Counted from the first letter of the stretch, positions 17,534-27,109 are shown. The stretch is DNA of 64,000 nucleotides from an uncultured Bacilli bacterium (GCA_934102335.1 CAKOSP010000002.1:1-64000), one strand, 5' to 3'. Notes: generated from the letters alone by a model not told the origin. Made by a program: numbers and translations.

Positions 17534-19591
17534 CTATGAAACGATTTTTTTATTTATGGTTTTTAAACCCTCTTTGCAATATAGTTTTAAATCTTCTTCG
17601 TTATATTCAATATCATTATTTTTTAAAATTTTAATTATTTCAGTTTTAGTTAAATTATTAAAATCTAAAATTAAATCTAAATTGTTTAAAATCATTTTAG
17701 TATCAATTTTATTTTTATCAAAACCTAAGTTACTTGGTAGTTTTGTACTCGTTAAAAATAAATAAGCATTTTTAAAGCTTATATAGTTGCCAAAATTATC
17801 TACAATTTGTTCTTCATCAATAATTTTTTGAAGCAAATTAATTAATTCTTCTGATGCATACTCAATATGAGTTACTTCCATTATAAAAAATTGATTATTT
17901 TTAATACTAGAAAATAAATAATTTTTAGGTCCACTTGGAATACCTAACAACTTATATAGGTCATTATAATTTCTAAAATCTTTGGCATTAATAGTTAAAT
18001 ATTTAGTACTTTTTTTAAAAGAATTAGCAATTTGTTTAATACAATAGTTTTTTCCAATTCCGCTCGTACCTTGAATTAAAATAGAAGTTAAATGTTTTTT
18101 GTGTAAGGATGTTAATATTTTTTCCTTTAAAAGGCGTATACTTTCATCTTGGCCTATTACTTTACTTAAATTAATATCTAAATTATATTTAAGTTTTTTA
18201 TGATCTATATTTATAGGAATATGGCATTTAGTTTCTAAAACTTTATATATATCACTGGATTTTATACTTAAATTTTTTTGCTTTTTTCTATTTATTTGTT
18301 CTTTAATAGAAACTTCTTCTTTTTTTAATTCTAATGCAGTTTTAAAGTCATTTTTTTGTAAGCAACTTTCTATATCGCTTTTTAAATTTAAAAGACGTTT
18401 TTGATATTTATGATTTTCTTTTAAATTATTATTTTTTAATCTAGCATAAGAACATACCGAGTCTAAAAAATCTAGTGATTTATCAGGATTTTTTAATGAT
18501 GGCAAGTACTCTTCAGTCAAACTTACGATTAATTCGATATTTTTATTATTAATTTTAATTTTATGATGATTTTCATACTCTTTTTTTACTTTTTGAAGAA
18601 TCTCTATAGTATCTTGTTTATCTGGTTCTAAAACATTAATGGTTTCGAATCTTCTGACTAAGGCTTTATCAGGTAAAATATATTTATTATATTCTTCTGT
18701 AGTTGTTGCTCCAATTAATTTAACTTTATTTCTGGCTAAGTATGGTTTTAAAATATCACCAGCTGCTATAGCTCCATCTGCTCCTCCTGCATTTACCATA
18801 CTATGAACTTCATCGATAAATAAAATATCAGTATCTTTTAAATAATTAATTACTTTATTTAATTTATCTTCAAATTCCCCTCTATATTTAGTATTAGCAA
18901 CTAAAGAACCCATTTCAAGCATAATTATTCTTGCTGATTGTAATTCTATTGGAACTTCTTTATTGTTTATTTTTCTTGCTAATTGTTCCACAATTGCGGT
19001 TTTACCTACACCTGCATCACCAATTAATAATGGGTTATTTTTCTTTTTTCTTAAAAGCGTTTCAATAATAAAATTAATTTCTTCATCTCTTTTTATGACT
19101 TGCTCTTGCATGTCTACTAATTCATTTAAATTTTTACCATATTTTAATTCATTAGTTACTTTTTTACCTTTGGTTGAATTTTTTATCTCGTTATATAATT
19201 TATCTATATCAATATCCATACCTAAAAGAATTCTTATTGCAACTCCTTCACCTTCATCAATAATTGATAAAAATAATTGTTCTTTAGTTACTTCTTTTTT
19301 GCTTTTTTCTTTAGTTTCCTCTAAAGAAGAATTAATAACTCTTTTTAAAAGTGGTGTATATAAATTTACTTCAATATTTTTTTTGGCAATTCCTATTACT
19401 CTAATCAACTCACTTTTAAAACTCTCATAAGTCAAATTAAAATCAGCTGCTATATTTTTAATATTTTCGCTATCTTTTAATAAGGCTAAAAGTAAATGTT
19501 CACTACCCACATAGGGATGATGTAGATTTTGCCTTTCTTCTTCAGCCATTTTGAAGACATTACATACTTCTATATTAAAATTTTCGTTCAT
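17534..19591 (-). CDS. ClpC-like AAA+ protein with degenerate second ATPase module
   Basis: A Clp N domain (HPYVGSEHLLLALL, about residue 25) leads to a complete first AAA+ module with Walker A GDAGVGKTA and Walker B ILFIDEVHSM. A UVR-like coiled segment (LKSDIESCLQKNDFKTALELKKEE) comes next. The second module is poor: Walker A reads GTSGIGKNY (the Ser/Thr after Lys is Asn) and the Walker B region reads FFIMEVTHIE without the DE pair. The protein is 685 aa, more than 100 short of ClpC. The ATG at 19591 has GGTGATAAAT before it. Likely a diverged ClpC paralogue; whether it partners ClpP cannot be told. Confidence 0.8.
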   Translation of the reverse strand: MNENFNIEVCNVFKMAEEERQNLHHPYVGSEHLLLALLKDSENIKNIAADFNLTYESFKSELIRVIGIAKKNIEVNLYTPLLKRVINSSLEETKEKSKKEVTKEQLFLSIIDEGEGVAIRILLGMDIDIDKLYNEIKNSTKGKKVTNELKYGKNLNELVDMQEQVIKRDEEINFIIETLLRKKKNNPLLIGDAGVGKTAIVEQLARKINNKEVPIELQSARIIMLEMGSLVANTKYRGEFEDKLNKVINYLKDTDILFIDEVHSMVNAGGADGAIAAGDILKPYLARNKVKLIGATTTEEYNKYILPDKALVRRFETINVLEPDKQDTIEILQKVKKEYENHHKIKINNKNIELIVSLTEEYLPSLKNPDKSLDFLDSVCSYARLKNNNLKENHKYQKRLLNLKSDIESCLQKNDFKTALELKKEEVSIKEQINRKKQKNLSIKSSDIYKVLETKCHIPINIDHKKLKYNLDINLSKVIGQDESIRLLKEKILTSLHKKHLTSILIQGTSGIGKNYCIKQIANSFKKSTKYLTINAKDFRNYNDLYKLLGIPSGPKNYLFSSIKNNQFFIMEVTHIEYASEELINLLQKIIDEEQIVDNFGNYISFKNAYLFLTSTKLPSNLGFDKNKIDTKMILNNLDLILDFNNLTKTEIIKILKNNDIEYNEEDLKLYCKEGLKTINKKIVS

Positions 19592-19651
19592 ATTTATCAC
19601 CTATTATTATTCTATGAATATATTGATATATTTTTTGTAAATTTATGCAAT

Positions 19652-19675
19652 AAAAAAAGTGCTTTTTCAAGCACT
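19652..19675 (-). terminator. Terminator of the transporter gene
   Basis: AGTGCTT-GAAA-AAGCACT followed by seven T on the minus strand. Confidence 0.85.
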
Positions 19676-19685
19676 AATTTATAAT

Positions 19686-21314
19686 TTAGGCAAAAGCTGC
19701 AATTGAGAAAATAATCATTAAAATTATAAGCATTGCAACTGCAAATTTCCAAATAAATTTTAACCAAGTTTTGTATTCAACTTTTGTATAGGCTAAACCT
19801 AAAACTAAAAGTCCACTTGTTGGTAAAATTAATTGTACCATACCATACATAGCAATATGAATTGTATGAACTAAATCAAGTTTATCTGCAAATGTACTAG
19901 TTAAATATGCTCCTAGAGCGTAACCAGTATATCCTAAGTCAGTTTGGAAAATTGATGCAATAAATGCCATAAGACTTGTAGTAAATAAATTAAATCCTTC
20001 TGTTAAACCATAGAACCAATTAGCTATAGTAGGCATTATTGGAGTCATATACATAACTACAAATGCAGTAAATACTGCTACATAAATAGCAACTGGTTTT
20101 AACATTTTTTGCATTCCATTACCAAATGCTGTCAAGAAATCTGAAAGTTTAATACGGTATACTAAACCAACAATGATACTCATTACTAGAGTAAATGCTA
20201 CTAATGTTGCAATATCCCAAGAACCTAGCATTTTTGCTGATGATCCTAAAATATAAGCAAATATTGTAGTGTTTTCACCAATTGTTAGTCCAACTAACCA
20301 TTCATGGAATTTACTAAATACTTCAATTCCTAGAGTTCCTTTCCAATCTATATAGCCTAAAAGAATAACAATTGCACAAATTGCAAGTAATATTACAATT
20401 GGAGCTTTTTTAGTTTTTTCTTCTAAACTAGCAACTTCAAATGTATCTTCTGTTAAAGAAGATGCTGCATCTTTTTTATCTAATTTCTTTGAACGAATAA
20501 CTACAAATACAATAAATAATAATAAACTAATTGCAGTAATAATTAAACGCAATTTAAAGCCATTAGTAATTGTTGTTCCAACATAGTAATTAAACCAAGT
20601 TAATCCTTCAGTACCCCATGGAGCAGCCATAAGTCCTACTAAGATTCCACCAAATGTTGCAATGAATGATGATAATTTATCAACTTTCATTTTTGACATT
20701 ATAGAAATTATAAATGGTACAAAGAATAATACGGCAAGACTATTTGTTAATAGTGTTGTTAATAGTGCAAATATAACCATTGAAACTATTACAACAGTCA
20801 TCTTATTAGACTCTAGTTTCTTTGCTATACTTGTAACTAATTTTTGATATCCTTTAGTTAAAGATAATACACCATAAAATCCTCCTAAAACAAATAAATA
20901 CATTAATTTGTCTAGAGCAAAATATACAGCATAGTAAATAACTGTAGGAATATCATTTAGTCCTATTCTTCCCATTCCGTATTCAGCATATACATTACCA
21001 CTGAATGCTCCATATGGTAATAACCATGTTAGTAAAATTGCTATTAAAGTTGTGGAAATAATAGATTTTACTAATACATGTTCTTTAGAACGTACGGCAT
21101 AAGCAATTAAACTGCCAAGCATTATTAAAGAACCAAATACTTTGAATGGAATTTCTACAGCTTCTACAAAAATTCCAATTACTACAAGAATTAAACCAAG
21201 TAGTAAAATTCCTAAATTAACCCATTTTCCAATTGAGCTAACTTTTTTATCAGTCTTAGTCTTTTTAATTGTTTTAGATTTCTTAACTGACTTTTTTTCT
21301 TTTTCTTTTTTCAT
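19686..21314 (-). CDS. Polytopic membrane transporter (ion transporter superfamily, YfcC/DcuC-like)
   Basis: After a very Lys-rich cytosolic start (about 25 residues) there are roughly 12-13 hydrophobic helices. Internal features such as TNSLAVLFFVPFI, GGILVGLMAAPWGTEGL and QTDLGYTGYALGAYLTS, arranged as two related halves, suggest the ion transporter superfamily of dicarboxylate, amino acid or short-peptide carriers. I cannot name a substrate. It is a single gene between the Clp-like gene and lysS with its own Shine-Dalgarno (AGGAGGTAAATA). Confidence 0.5.
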   Translation of the reverse strand: MKKEKEKKSVKKSKTIKKTKTDKKVSSIGKWVNLGILLLGLILVVIGIFVEAVEIPFKVFGSLIMLGSLIAYAVRSKEHVLVKSIISTTLIAILLTWLLPYGAFSGNVYAEYGMGRIGLNDIPTVIYYAVYFALDKLMYLFVLGGFYGVLSLTKGYQKLVTSIAKKLESNKMTVVIVSMVIFALLTTLLTNSLAVLFFVPFIISIMSKMKVDKLSSFIATFGGILVGLMAAPWGTEGLTWFNYYVGTTITNGFKLRLIITAISLLLFIVFVVIRSKKLDKKDAASSLTEDTFEVASLEEKTKKAPIVILLAICAIVILLGYIDWKGTLGIEVFSKFHEWLVGLTIGENTTIFAYILGSSAKMLGSWDIATLVAFTLVMSIIVGLVYRIKLSDFLTAFGNGMQKMLKPVAIYVAVFTAFVVMYMTPIMPTIANWFYGLTEGFNLFTTSLMAFIASIFQTDLGYTGYALGAYLTSTFADKLDLVHTIHIAMYGMVQLILPTSGLLVLGLAYTKVEYKTWLKFIWKFAVAMLIILMIIFSIAAFA

Positions 21315-21393
21315 TATTTACCTCCTAAATTGATTATAGTACAATTATGGCAAAAAAAAAAGCTTTTTACACTTTTTTTACTTATATTTAAGG

Positions 21394-22878
21394 CTATTTC
21401 TTCTCTTTCATAGTCGGGAATAAAATAACATCTCTAATTGAATCTTGTTCAGTTAAAAGCATTATAAATCTATCAATACCATAACCTATTCCACCAGCTG
21501 GAGGCATACCATACTCTAAAGCTTCAATAAAGTCCATGTCAATGTCATTGGCTTCTTCGTTTCCTAAATCTCTTTCTTTTAATTGAGCTTCAAATCTTTC
21601 AAGTTGATCAATTGGATCATTTAATTCTGTATAAGCATTAGCAAATTCTTTTCCTCCAATAAATAATTCAAATCTTTGAGTAAATCTTGGATCTTCTGGA
21701 TCTTTTTTTGTAAGTGGAGATATTTCAATTGGGTGGCCATACAAAAATGTGGGTTGAATTAAACTTTCTTCTACATATTTTTCAAAAAATTTATTAATAA
21801 TATGTCCATATTGATGTTCGTGGCTTTCTAGTTCAATTCCGTGTTCTAAAGCTAATTCTTCCATTTTTTGCATATCTGTAATGGCTTTAAAATCAATACC
21901 TGTTTTTTCTTTGATGGCATCAGTCATAGATAATCTTCTAAATGGTTTTTCTAGATCAATATCATTTCCATACCAATGAAACTTTAATTTACCAACAGCG
22001 TTTTCAGCAACATATCTATACATACGTTCAGTTTGATCCATCATTCCCTCTAAGTTGGAATATGCTTTATATGCTTCCATTAATGTAAATTCAGGATTAT
22101 GTTTTGGATCCATTCCTTCATTTCTAAAAGTTCTACCAATCTCATAAACTGATTCCATGCCACCTACTAATAATCTTTTTAAAGGTAACTCTAAAGCTAT
22201 TCTTAAATACATATCAATATCCAAAGTATTATGATGAGTTATAAATGGTCTTGCTGAGGCACCAGTTAAAAGTGTTGATAAAATTGGAGTTTCTACTTCT
22301 GTATAACCTTCCATATCCATAAATTTTTGAATTGTTCTAATAATTTTTGGTCTTAAAAAAGCTATCCTTTTTGAATCTTCATTCATTATTAGATCAACAT
22401 ATCTTCTTCTATATCTTTCTTCTATATCAGTAAGACCATGGAATTTTTCTGGTAATGGTTTTAAGGCTTTAACTAAGTGAGTGTATTTTAAACATTTAAT
22501 TGTTATTTCACCAGTTTTAGTCTTCATTACTTTTCCATAAATACCAACAATATCTCCTAAGTCGGCAGTTTTAAATAAATTATATTTTTCTTCACCTACA
22601 TCGTTTATAGATATATACACTTGGATTTTATCAGTCTTATCTTGAATAGATAAAAATGAAGCTTTACCCATTTTTCTGATAAACATAATTCTTCCGGCAA
22701 TAGTTACATAATCATTTCTATTTTCAAATTCATCATGTTCTACATCTTTAAATTTTTCTTTTATATCTTTTGCGTAATCAGTTCTTTCAAAAGCATCGCC
22801 AAATGGATCCATGCCCATTTCACGAATTTTATTTGCTTTTTCTCTTCTTACTAATTCTTGCTCTGTATATTCACGCAT
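21394..22878 (-). CDS. lysS: Lysyl-tRNA synthetase, class II
   Basis: Charges tRNA-Lys. An N-terminal OB anticodon-binding domain (VTIAGRIMFIRKMGKASF) precedes the class II core: motif 2 FRNEGMDPKHNPEFT, the ELNDP segment, and motif 3 GIGYGIDRFIMLLT. The 494-residue length is typical of bacterial LysS. Start ATG with TAGGTGATTTAA upstream. Confidence 0.96.
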   Translation of the reverse strand: MREYTEQELVRREKANKIREMGMDPFGDAFERTDYAKDIKEKFKDVEHDEFENRNDYVTIAGRIMFIRKMGKASFLSIQDKTDKIQVYISINDVGEEKYNLFKTADLGDIVGIYGKVMKTKTGEITIKCLKYTHLVKALKPLPEKFHGLTDIEERYRRRYVDLIMNEDSKRIAFLRPKIIRTIQKFMDMEGYTEVETPILSTLLTGASARPFITHHNTLDIDMYLRIALELPLKRLLVGGMESVYEIGRTFRNEGMDPKHNPEFTLMEAYKAYSNLEGMMDQTERMYRYVAENAVGKLKFHWYGNDIDLEKPFRRLSMTDAIKEKTGIDFKAITDMQKMEELALEHGIELESHEHQYGHIINKFFEKYVEESLIQPTFLYGHPIEISPLTKKDPEDPRFTQRFELFIGGKEFANAYTELNDPIDQLERFEAQLKERDLGNEEANDIDMDFIEALEYGMPPAGGIGYGIDRFIMLLTEQDSIRDVILFPTMKEKK

Positions 22879-22915
22879 TTAAATCACCTAAACTTATCTT
22901 AGCATAAAAAGTAAT

Positions 22916-22946
22916 AAAAAAAAATAGAGAATTGCCTCTATTTTTC
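22916..22946 (-). terminator. Terminator of the NTKTG surface protein gene
   Basis: AAAATAGAG-GCAATT-CTCTATTTT and T run on the minus strand. Confidence 0.8.
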
Positions 22947-22958
22947 AAAAAAATCTAA

Positions 22959-23543
22959 TTAAACATTGCGAATTTTTGATTTTTTACTTGTTACTAAATA
23001 AATTGATAATGCACCAACTGCTGCTACACCTAAAATGGCATATGGTAAACTAGCACCTGTTTTAGTATTAGTTTCTGTTGGAGTTTCTACTGTTTCTTCT
23101 TTAGTAGTAAATTTTAAACCACAGTCAATTCCATCAGCTGCTAATGATTGATGATGTTTATATGTTACTTTAACAGCATTTGTAAATTTATCAGTTGATA
23201 ATTTTATACCATTATTTGTAATAGATAAAACATAACCAGTACTAACTGCTCCTGGAGCTGTAATAGTTACACCATCTTCAGCAGTAATTTCAAAATCTTT
23301 AATTTTACTTGCAGCTTTTGTATCTTTTAAAGTGATTTGACCAGATACTTTCTCCCAAGTTTCTCCTGCAGAAGATAATTTTAATTTTAAATAAACTGTT
23401 GCAGTACAATACCCTTCTGAATCTGGAGTTTGACACTTATCATTTACTCCTGTAAAGTTTGCGCTTAATGCGTTAGCTTTTAATGGTAATGCTAGTACTA
23501 AAGCCATAACAAATAAACATATAATATTTCTTAATTTTTTCAC
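22959..23543 (-). CDS. Small sortase-anchored surface protein
   Basis: It has a signal peptide (residues 1-26, ending KANALSA), a single beta-rich domain of about 120 residues with cysteine pairs, a Thr/Glu-rich stretch (EETVETPTETN), and a C-terminal sorting signal NTKTGA plus hydrophobic segment and KKSK tail. The start is GTG, four bases after GGAGAGGTG. It is divergent from, and 140 bases away from, the sortase gene, which makes it a likely substrate. No function recognised for the ectodomain. Confidence 0.7.
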   Translation of the reverse strand: MKKLRNIICLFVMALVLALPLKANALSANFTGVNDKCQTPDSEGYCTATVYLKLKLSSAGETWEKVSGQITLKDTKAASKIKDFEITAEDGVTITAPGAVSTGYVLSITNNGIKLSTDKFTNAVKVTYKHHQSLAADGIDCGLKFTTKEETVETPTETNTKTGASLPYAILGVAAVGALSIYLVTSKKSKIRNV

Positions 23544-23630
23544 AATACACCTCTCCTATCTTTATTATGTCTTAATTATAGCATAAAAATACAAAAATCT
23601 ACATAGATTTTCAAATTATGTATAAAAAAG

Positions 23631-23659
23631 TGTAAATTTAATGACTTTTATGGTATCAT
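23631..23659 (+). promoter_or_regulatory. Promoter of the sortase gene
   Basis: TGTAAA (23631-23636), a 17-nt spacer and the extended -10 TGGTATCAT (hexamer 23654-23659). The same TGRTATCAT element serves three TasA-like genes on the minus strand. Confidence 0.5.
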
Positions 23660-23683
23660 AATATTATAGATAAGGTGGAAACA

Positions 23684-25258
23684 ATGAAGATACTAGTACA
23701 GTTAAAAGACAATTGTATGCATTTTAAAGTTCGAAAAAAATTAACTGAAGAATATAAAAATATGCTTAATACCAATATAATTAGCGATAATGAAATATTG
23801 TTTAGTGATGAATATATTCTTGATAATATTAAAATTGTAGCCCCTTTTTTAAATCAAATTGCTAAACAATCTGATGTTGATACTGTTTGTATAGATGTTT
23901 GTGATATAACTTTACTAATACTAGATCTTGTTAGTCTAATGCCTGATATTAATGGTTTAATTATTGGATATGACGCTAATTTAAAATATAATGAATGTTT
24001 AAAAATAAGTAAATGTTCTAATATAAGATATTTTAATTGTTATAACTTGCAAGAATTTATGTTAGAAATTTTACATAAAAAAAATATAATTGTGGAAAAT
24101 AGATGCGAAATTTTATTCTTATCTAGATTTATGGAAGAAAATAATTTAAAAAGTCTTTCTTCGATATATTATAAAAAAACAATTATTATGACTTTACCTC
24201 TTTCTAAAGAAGATGAGATGGATTTTGCTACTTTTGCTTCTATTAATAATAATTATTTAAGAGTAATCCATTTAAAGAATACTCAATTAGTAGATATAGA
24301 ATTTATTGTTAATGTGTTAAAGAAAAATAGATTAAAAAATATTAAAATTTTAATTCATGATGATCATATTAATGATGAAGTATTGACTTTTTTAAAAAAA
24401 TTTAAAGAAAAAAATAGCCGTAAATATAAAATAGATATTAGAATTTCTTATAGTAAGAAATATATAGAAAATAATCTTTTACCTCAAACTAATATTAACA
24501 TTTTAAAATTATGTTGTATAAGTACAATATTTATTATTTGTTGTGTATTTGGTTATGTTTTTTATGATAATTATAAAATAGCTAAAGAAGTTGAAGTTGT
24601 TCAAAGTAATATTCAAACTATTATTAAAACAACTGATACTAAAAGTATTGTAGATAAATTAAATGAGTTAAATAAAAATACTCAATTAAAAGTTGAAAAT
24701 GAAGAAATTGTAAGTTTACTTCCCACTAATGATGAAACTGTTGGTTGGATAAAAGTTAATAATACTAATATTGATTACGCAGTTGTTCAAGCTGATGATA
24801 ACAAGTTTTATTTAAATCATAGCTTTGATAAGTCTTATTCTAATGCCGGTTGGGTTTTTATGGATTATAGAAATAATCCTAAACAATTGGATGATAATAC
24901 CATTGTTTATGGACATAATAGATATTCTAATGGAACTATGTTTGGAACACTTGGGTATGCTTTAAATCAAGATTGGTATTTAAATGAAGAAAATCAAATT
25001 ATAAGTTTTAATACAATTTATAGCACAATGAAATGGAAAATATTTTCTATATATAAAATACCTGTTACAGTTGATTATCTTACAATAGACTTTTATACTG
25101 ATGATGAAAGAATGGCTTTTTATAATATGCTTAGAGATAGAAGTATATATGATTTTGATCAAGAGCTAAAACCAAGCGATAAAATTCTTACACTTTCTAC
25201 TTGCTCAACTGATGGTGGAAGAATTGTTGTACATGCTGTTTTATTAAATGAAGAATAA
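23684..25258 (+). CDS. Class B-like sortase with a large N-terminal cytosolic domain
   Basis: The C-terminal domain (about residues 340-524) is a sortase: catalytic His in VYGHNRYSNGTMFG (about 411), Cys in TLSTCSTDGG (507) and Arg in GGRIVVHA (513), an arrangement nearest class B. It would attach sorting-signal proteins to peptidoglycan. A single membrane helix (about 270-292) precedes it. The first 265 residues must be cytosolic and form repeating beta-alpha units, faintly like leucine-rich repeats. Sortases normally have only a short tail there. The ATG at 23684 follows AAGGTGG. The NTKTG protein is divergently adjacent. Confidence 0.85.
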   Translation: MKILVQLKDNCMHFKVRKKLTEEYKNMLNTNIISDNEILFSDEYILDNIKIVAPFLNQIAKQSDVDTVCIDVCDITLLILDLVSLMPDINGLIIGYDANLKYNECLKISKCSNIRYFNCYNLQEFMLEILHKKNIIVENRCEILFLSRFMEENNLKSLSSIYYKKTIIMTLPLSKEDEMDFATFASINNNYLRVIHLKNTQLVDIEFIVNVLKKNRLKNIKILIHDDHINDEVLTFLKKFKEKNSRKYKIDIRISYSKKYIENNLLPQTNINILKLCCISTIFIICCVFGYVFYDNYKIAKEVEVVQSNIQTIIKTTDTKSIVDKLNELNKNTQLKVENEEIVSLLPTNDETVGWIKVNNTNIDYAVVQADDNKFYLNHSFDKSYSNAGWVFMDYRNNPKQLDDNTIVYGHNRYSNGTMFGTLGYALNQDWYLNEENQIISFNTIYSTMKWKIFSIYKIPVTVDYLTIDFYTDDERMAFYNMLRDRSIYDFDQELKPSDKILTLSTCSTDGGRIVVHAVLLNEE

Positions 25259-25329
25259 CTAGTTTATTCTTTTTTTTGAATAAAGATTTGTTGTTATCAT
25301 ATATATTTACTAGGTACGGAGGAAAATTT

Positions 25330-25815
25330 ATGATTAACAAACAAAATTTATGGTTTATTACTTTATTTTCATTAATTTTAGTTTTAGGTATTTATTATTT
25401 ATCTATTGGAGATGATAGTCTAAATGTATTAGCTAATGAAGAAAAAGAAAAAACTACTATTAGTATTACGGAATCTGATTCTTTAGCAGCTTTAAGAGTT
25501 GCAGAAGATGAAAATACGATTGCTAAAATAGAGAGTTATCAAAATACTTTATTAGATTCAGCAACAACTATGGATGAAAAAAATGAAGCATATGATAGCT
25601 TGCAGATTATTAGTAAACAAAAAAGTAAAGCTGAAGAAATTGAAAAATTAATTCAAAAGGAATTTAGTTTAAATAGCTTTATAAAATTTGATAAAGATCA
25701 AATAAATATTACTATTGCTTCAAAAGAACACTCAAATGAACTTGCCAATAAAATTATTAGATCAGTACAAAATTTATATAAAGAACAAATGTATATTACT
25801 GTTAAATTTGAATAA
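25330..25815 (+). CDS. SpoIIIAH-like membrane protein
   Basis: A single N-terminal membrane helix (residues 6-24), a Glu-rich coiled region (DEKNEAYDSLQIISKQKSKAEEIE, split here as two stretches) and a C-terminal YscJ/FliF-like ring-building domain ending YITVKFE fit the SpoIIIAH family. That family forms the mother-cell side of the channel between mother cell and forespore. The ATG at 25330 has GGAGG seven bases upstream; a TTG 18 codons earlier is less likely. The partner genes spoIIIAA-AG and spoIIQ are not in the window. gerE and gerM homologues follow directly. Confidence 0.65.
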   Translation: MINKQNLWFITLFSLILVLGIYYLSIGDDSLNVLANEEKEKTTISITESDSLAALRVAEDENTIAKIESYQNTLLDSATTMDEKNEAYDSLQIISKQKSKAEEIEKLIQKEFSLNSFIKFDKDQINITIASKEHSNELANKIIRSVQNLYKEQMYITVKFE

Positions 25816-25873
25816 ACACTTATTTTGTTAATCCTCATATGATATTATGTAAAGCCATAAGAAAGTGAGGATT

Positions 25874-26080
25874 ATGAAAAAAAGCATACTTACTAATAGA
25901 GAAAATGAAATATTTCAACTTTTAATAAAAAATAATACTACCAAAGACATTGCTTTAAATTTAAATATTAGTGAAAAGACTGTTAGAAATCATATTTCAA
26001 ATGTTATGCAAAAATTAGGTGTTAGTGGTAGAAGCCAAGCAATTATAGAACTTTTAAAGCTTAAAGAGTTGGAATTATAA
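25874..26080 (+). CDS. gerE: GerE-type LuxR-family regulator
   Basis: A 68-residue protein made only of the LuxR/GerE helix-turn-helix. The segment ISEKTVRNHISNVMQKLG, then GRSQAIIELL and the LKELEL end, is almost the sequence of Bacillus GerE as I remember it. GerE is the late mother-cell regulator of spore coat genes under sigma-K. It contains no receiver domain and is of normal GerE length. The ATG at 25874 is chosen over an upstream in-frame GTG that lies within the Shine-Dalgarno. A terminator follows, then the gerM-like gene. Confidence 0.85.
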   Translation: MKKSILTNRENEIFQLLIKNNTTKDIALNLNISEKTVRNHISNVMQKLGVSGRSQAIIELLKLKELEL

Positions 26081-26099
26081 AGCCTTAGGGCTTTTTTTT
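26079..26099 (+). terminator. Terminator after gerE
   Basis: AAAGCC-TTA-GGGCTTT followed by a T run, starting at the gerE stop. Confidence 0.85.
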
Positions 26100-26131
26100 A
26101 TTATTATTCATATAATTAATTAGGTGATTTT

Positions 26132-27058
26132 ATGCTAAGAAAAAGTGCTCTTAGAAGAATTGTTATTGCTACTTTAGCTTTATTTGTTTTTTTGATGATT
26201 TATCTTTTTCCCATTGATGATGATAAGTCTATAAACAATACAACTTATATTGAATCAATTAAATCCCCTATTTATCTAGTGGATAAAAATAATTATGTAG
26301 CTAGAATAAATATTTTAAAAAAAGGAAATAATCTTTTAGAAAATATTAAAAACGTTATTGAATCTTTAACTATTGATAGTAATAATTCTGTTTATCTACC
26401 TAATGGGTTTGAAGCAGTTATTCCTAAAAACACTAAACTTAAAGATCTCTCATTAAATAATAAAATTTTAAAATTAGAATTTTCTAAAGAATTTTTAAGT
26501 GTGGATCTAGAAAATGAAGAAAAAATGTATGAAGCAATAATTTATTCCTTAACTGAATTTAATGAAGTTGATGGAATAATGATTTTTGTTGATAATGAAA
26601 GAGTTATTAAATTAAAAAATGGGAAAATTTTACCAACTATTTTAGATAGAAATTTTGGTATAAATAAACACAATGATCTTAATTGTATAAAAAATATAAG
26701 CAAAACTACTACCTACTATACGATGAAAAATGATGATTTTACTTATTTTGTTCCTATTACCATGGTAAATAATGATGCTTCCGATAAAATACAAATTATT
26801 ATTAAAAACTTAAAAACCTCTCCTATTAATCAAACTAATTTAACTTCTTATTTAGCTTCAAGTGCTAATTTAGAAAATTATGAAATATTGGAAAATACTA
26901 TTAATTTAAGTTTTAATAATGATTTAATTCCAAATATGAATAGTAGTTCTATTTTAGAAGAGGTTAAATACTCAATATTTTTATCATTGAGAGACACTTA
27001 TAATGTAAAGTCAGTAATTTTTGAGCTACCAAATAACGACATTACTACGGTAAATTAA
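26132..27058 (+). CDS. gerM: GerM-like protein with two GerMN domains
   Basis: An N-terminal basic segment and membrane helix (about 9-25) precede two repeats of about 120 residues of the GerMN (sporulation/spore germination) type. The first contains IYLVDKNNYVAR and an LSVDLENEEKMYEAIIYSLTEF-like helix, the second TYFVPITMVNN and LEEVKYSIFLSLRD. In Bacillus, GerM needs its GerMN pair for sporulation and germination, and gerM lies near gerE there too. The ATG follows AGGTGATTTT. A lipoprotein Cys, present in Bacillus GerM, is not seen. Confidence 0.7.
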   Translation: MLRKSALRRIVIATLALFVFLMIYLFPIDDDKSINNTTYIESIKSPIYLVDKNNYVARINILKKGNNLLENIKNVIESLTIDSNNSVYLPNGFEAVIPKNTKLKDLSLNNKILKLEFSKEFLSVDLENEEKMYEAIIYSLTEFNEVDGIMIFVDNERVIKLKNGKILPTILDRNFGINKHNDLNCIKNISKTTTYYTMKNDDFTYFVPITMVNNDASDKIQIIIKNLKTSPINQTNLTSYLASSANLENYEILENTINLSFNNDLIPNMNSSSILEEVKYSIFLSLRDTYNVKSVIFELPNNDITTVN

Positions 27059-27066
27059 AAAAAATA

Positions 27067-27095
27067 TTGCTATTTTTACTTTTTTAGTTTATAAT
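27067..27095 (+). promoter_or_regulatory. Promoter of tRNA-Arg
   Basis: TTGCTA (27067-27072), 17-nt spacer, TATAAT (27090-27095), with the tRNA starting 14 bases later. Confidence 0.7.
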
Positions 27096-27109
27096 TAATT
27101 TTAGTTGAT

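Noticed and set aside
18963..19430. 155-residue plus-strand ORF
   Set aside because: Antisense to the first ATPase module of the ClpC-like protein, whose motifs are unmistakable.
25276..25329. Longer TTG start for the SpoIIIAH-like gene
   Set aside because: The ATG at 25330 has GGAGG at ideal distance and begins right at the membrane helix; the extension includes the ribosome site itself.
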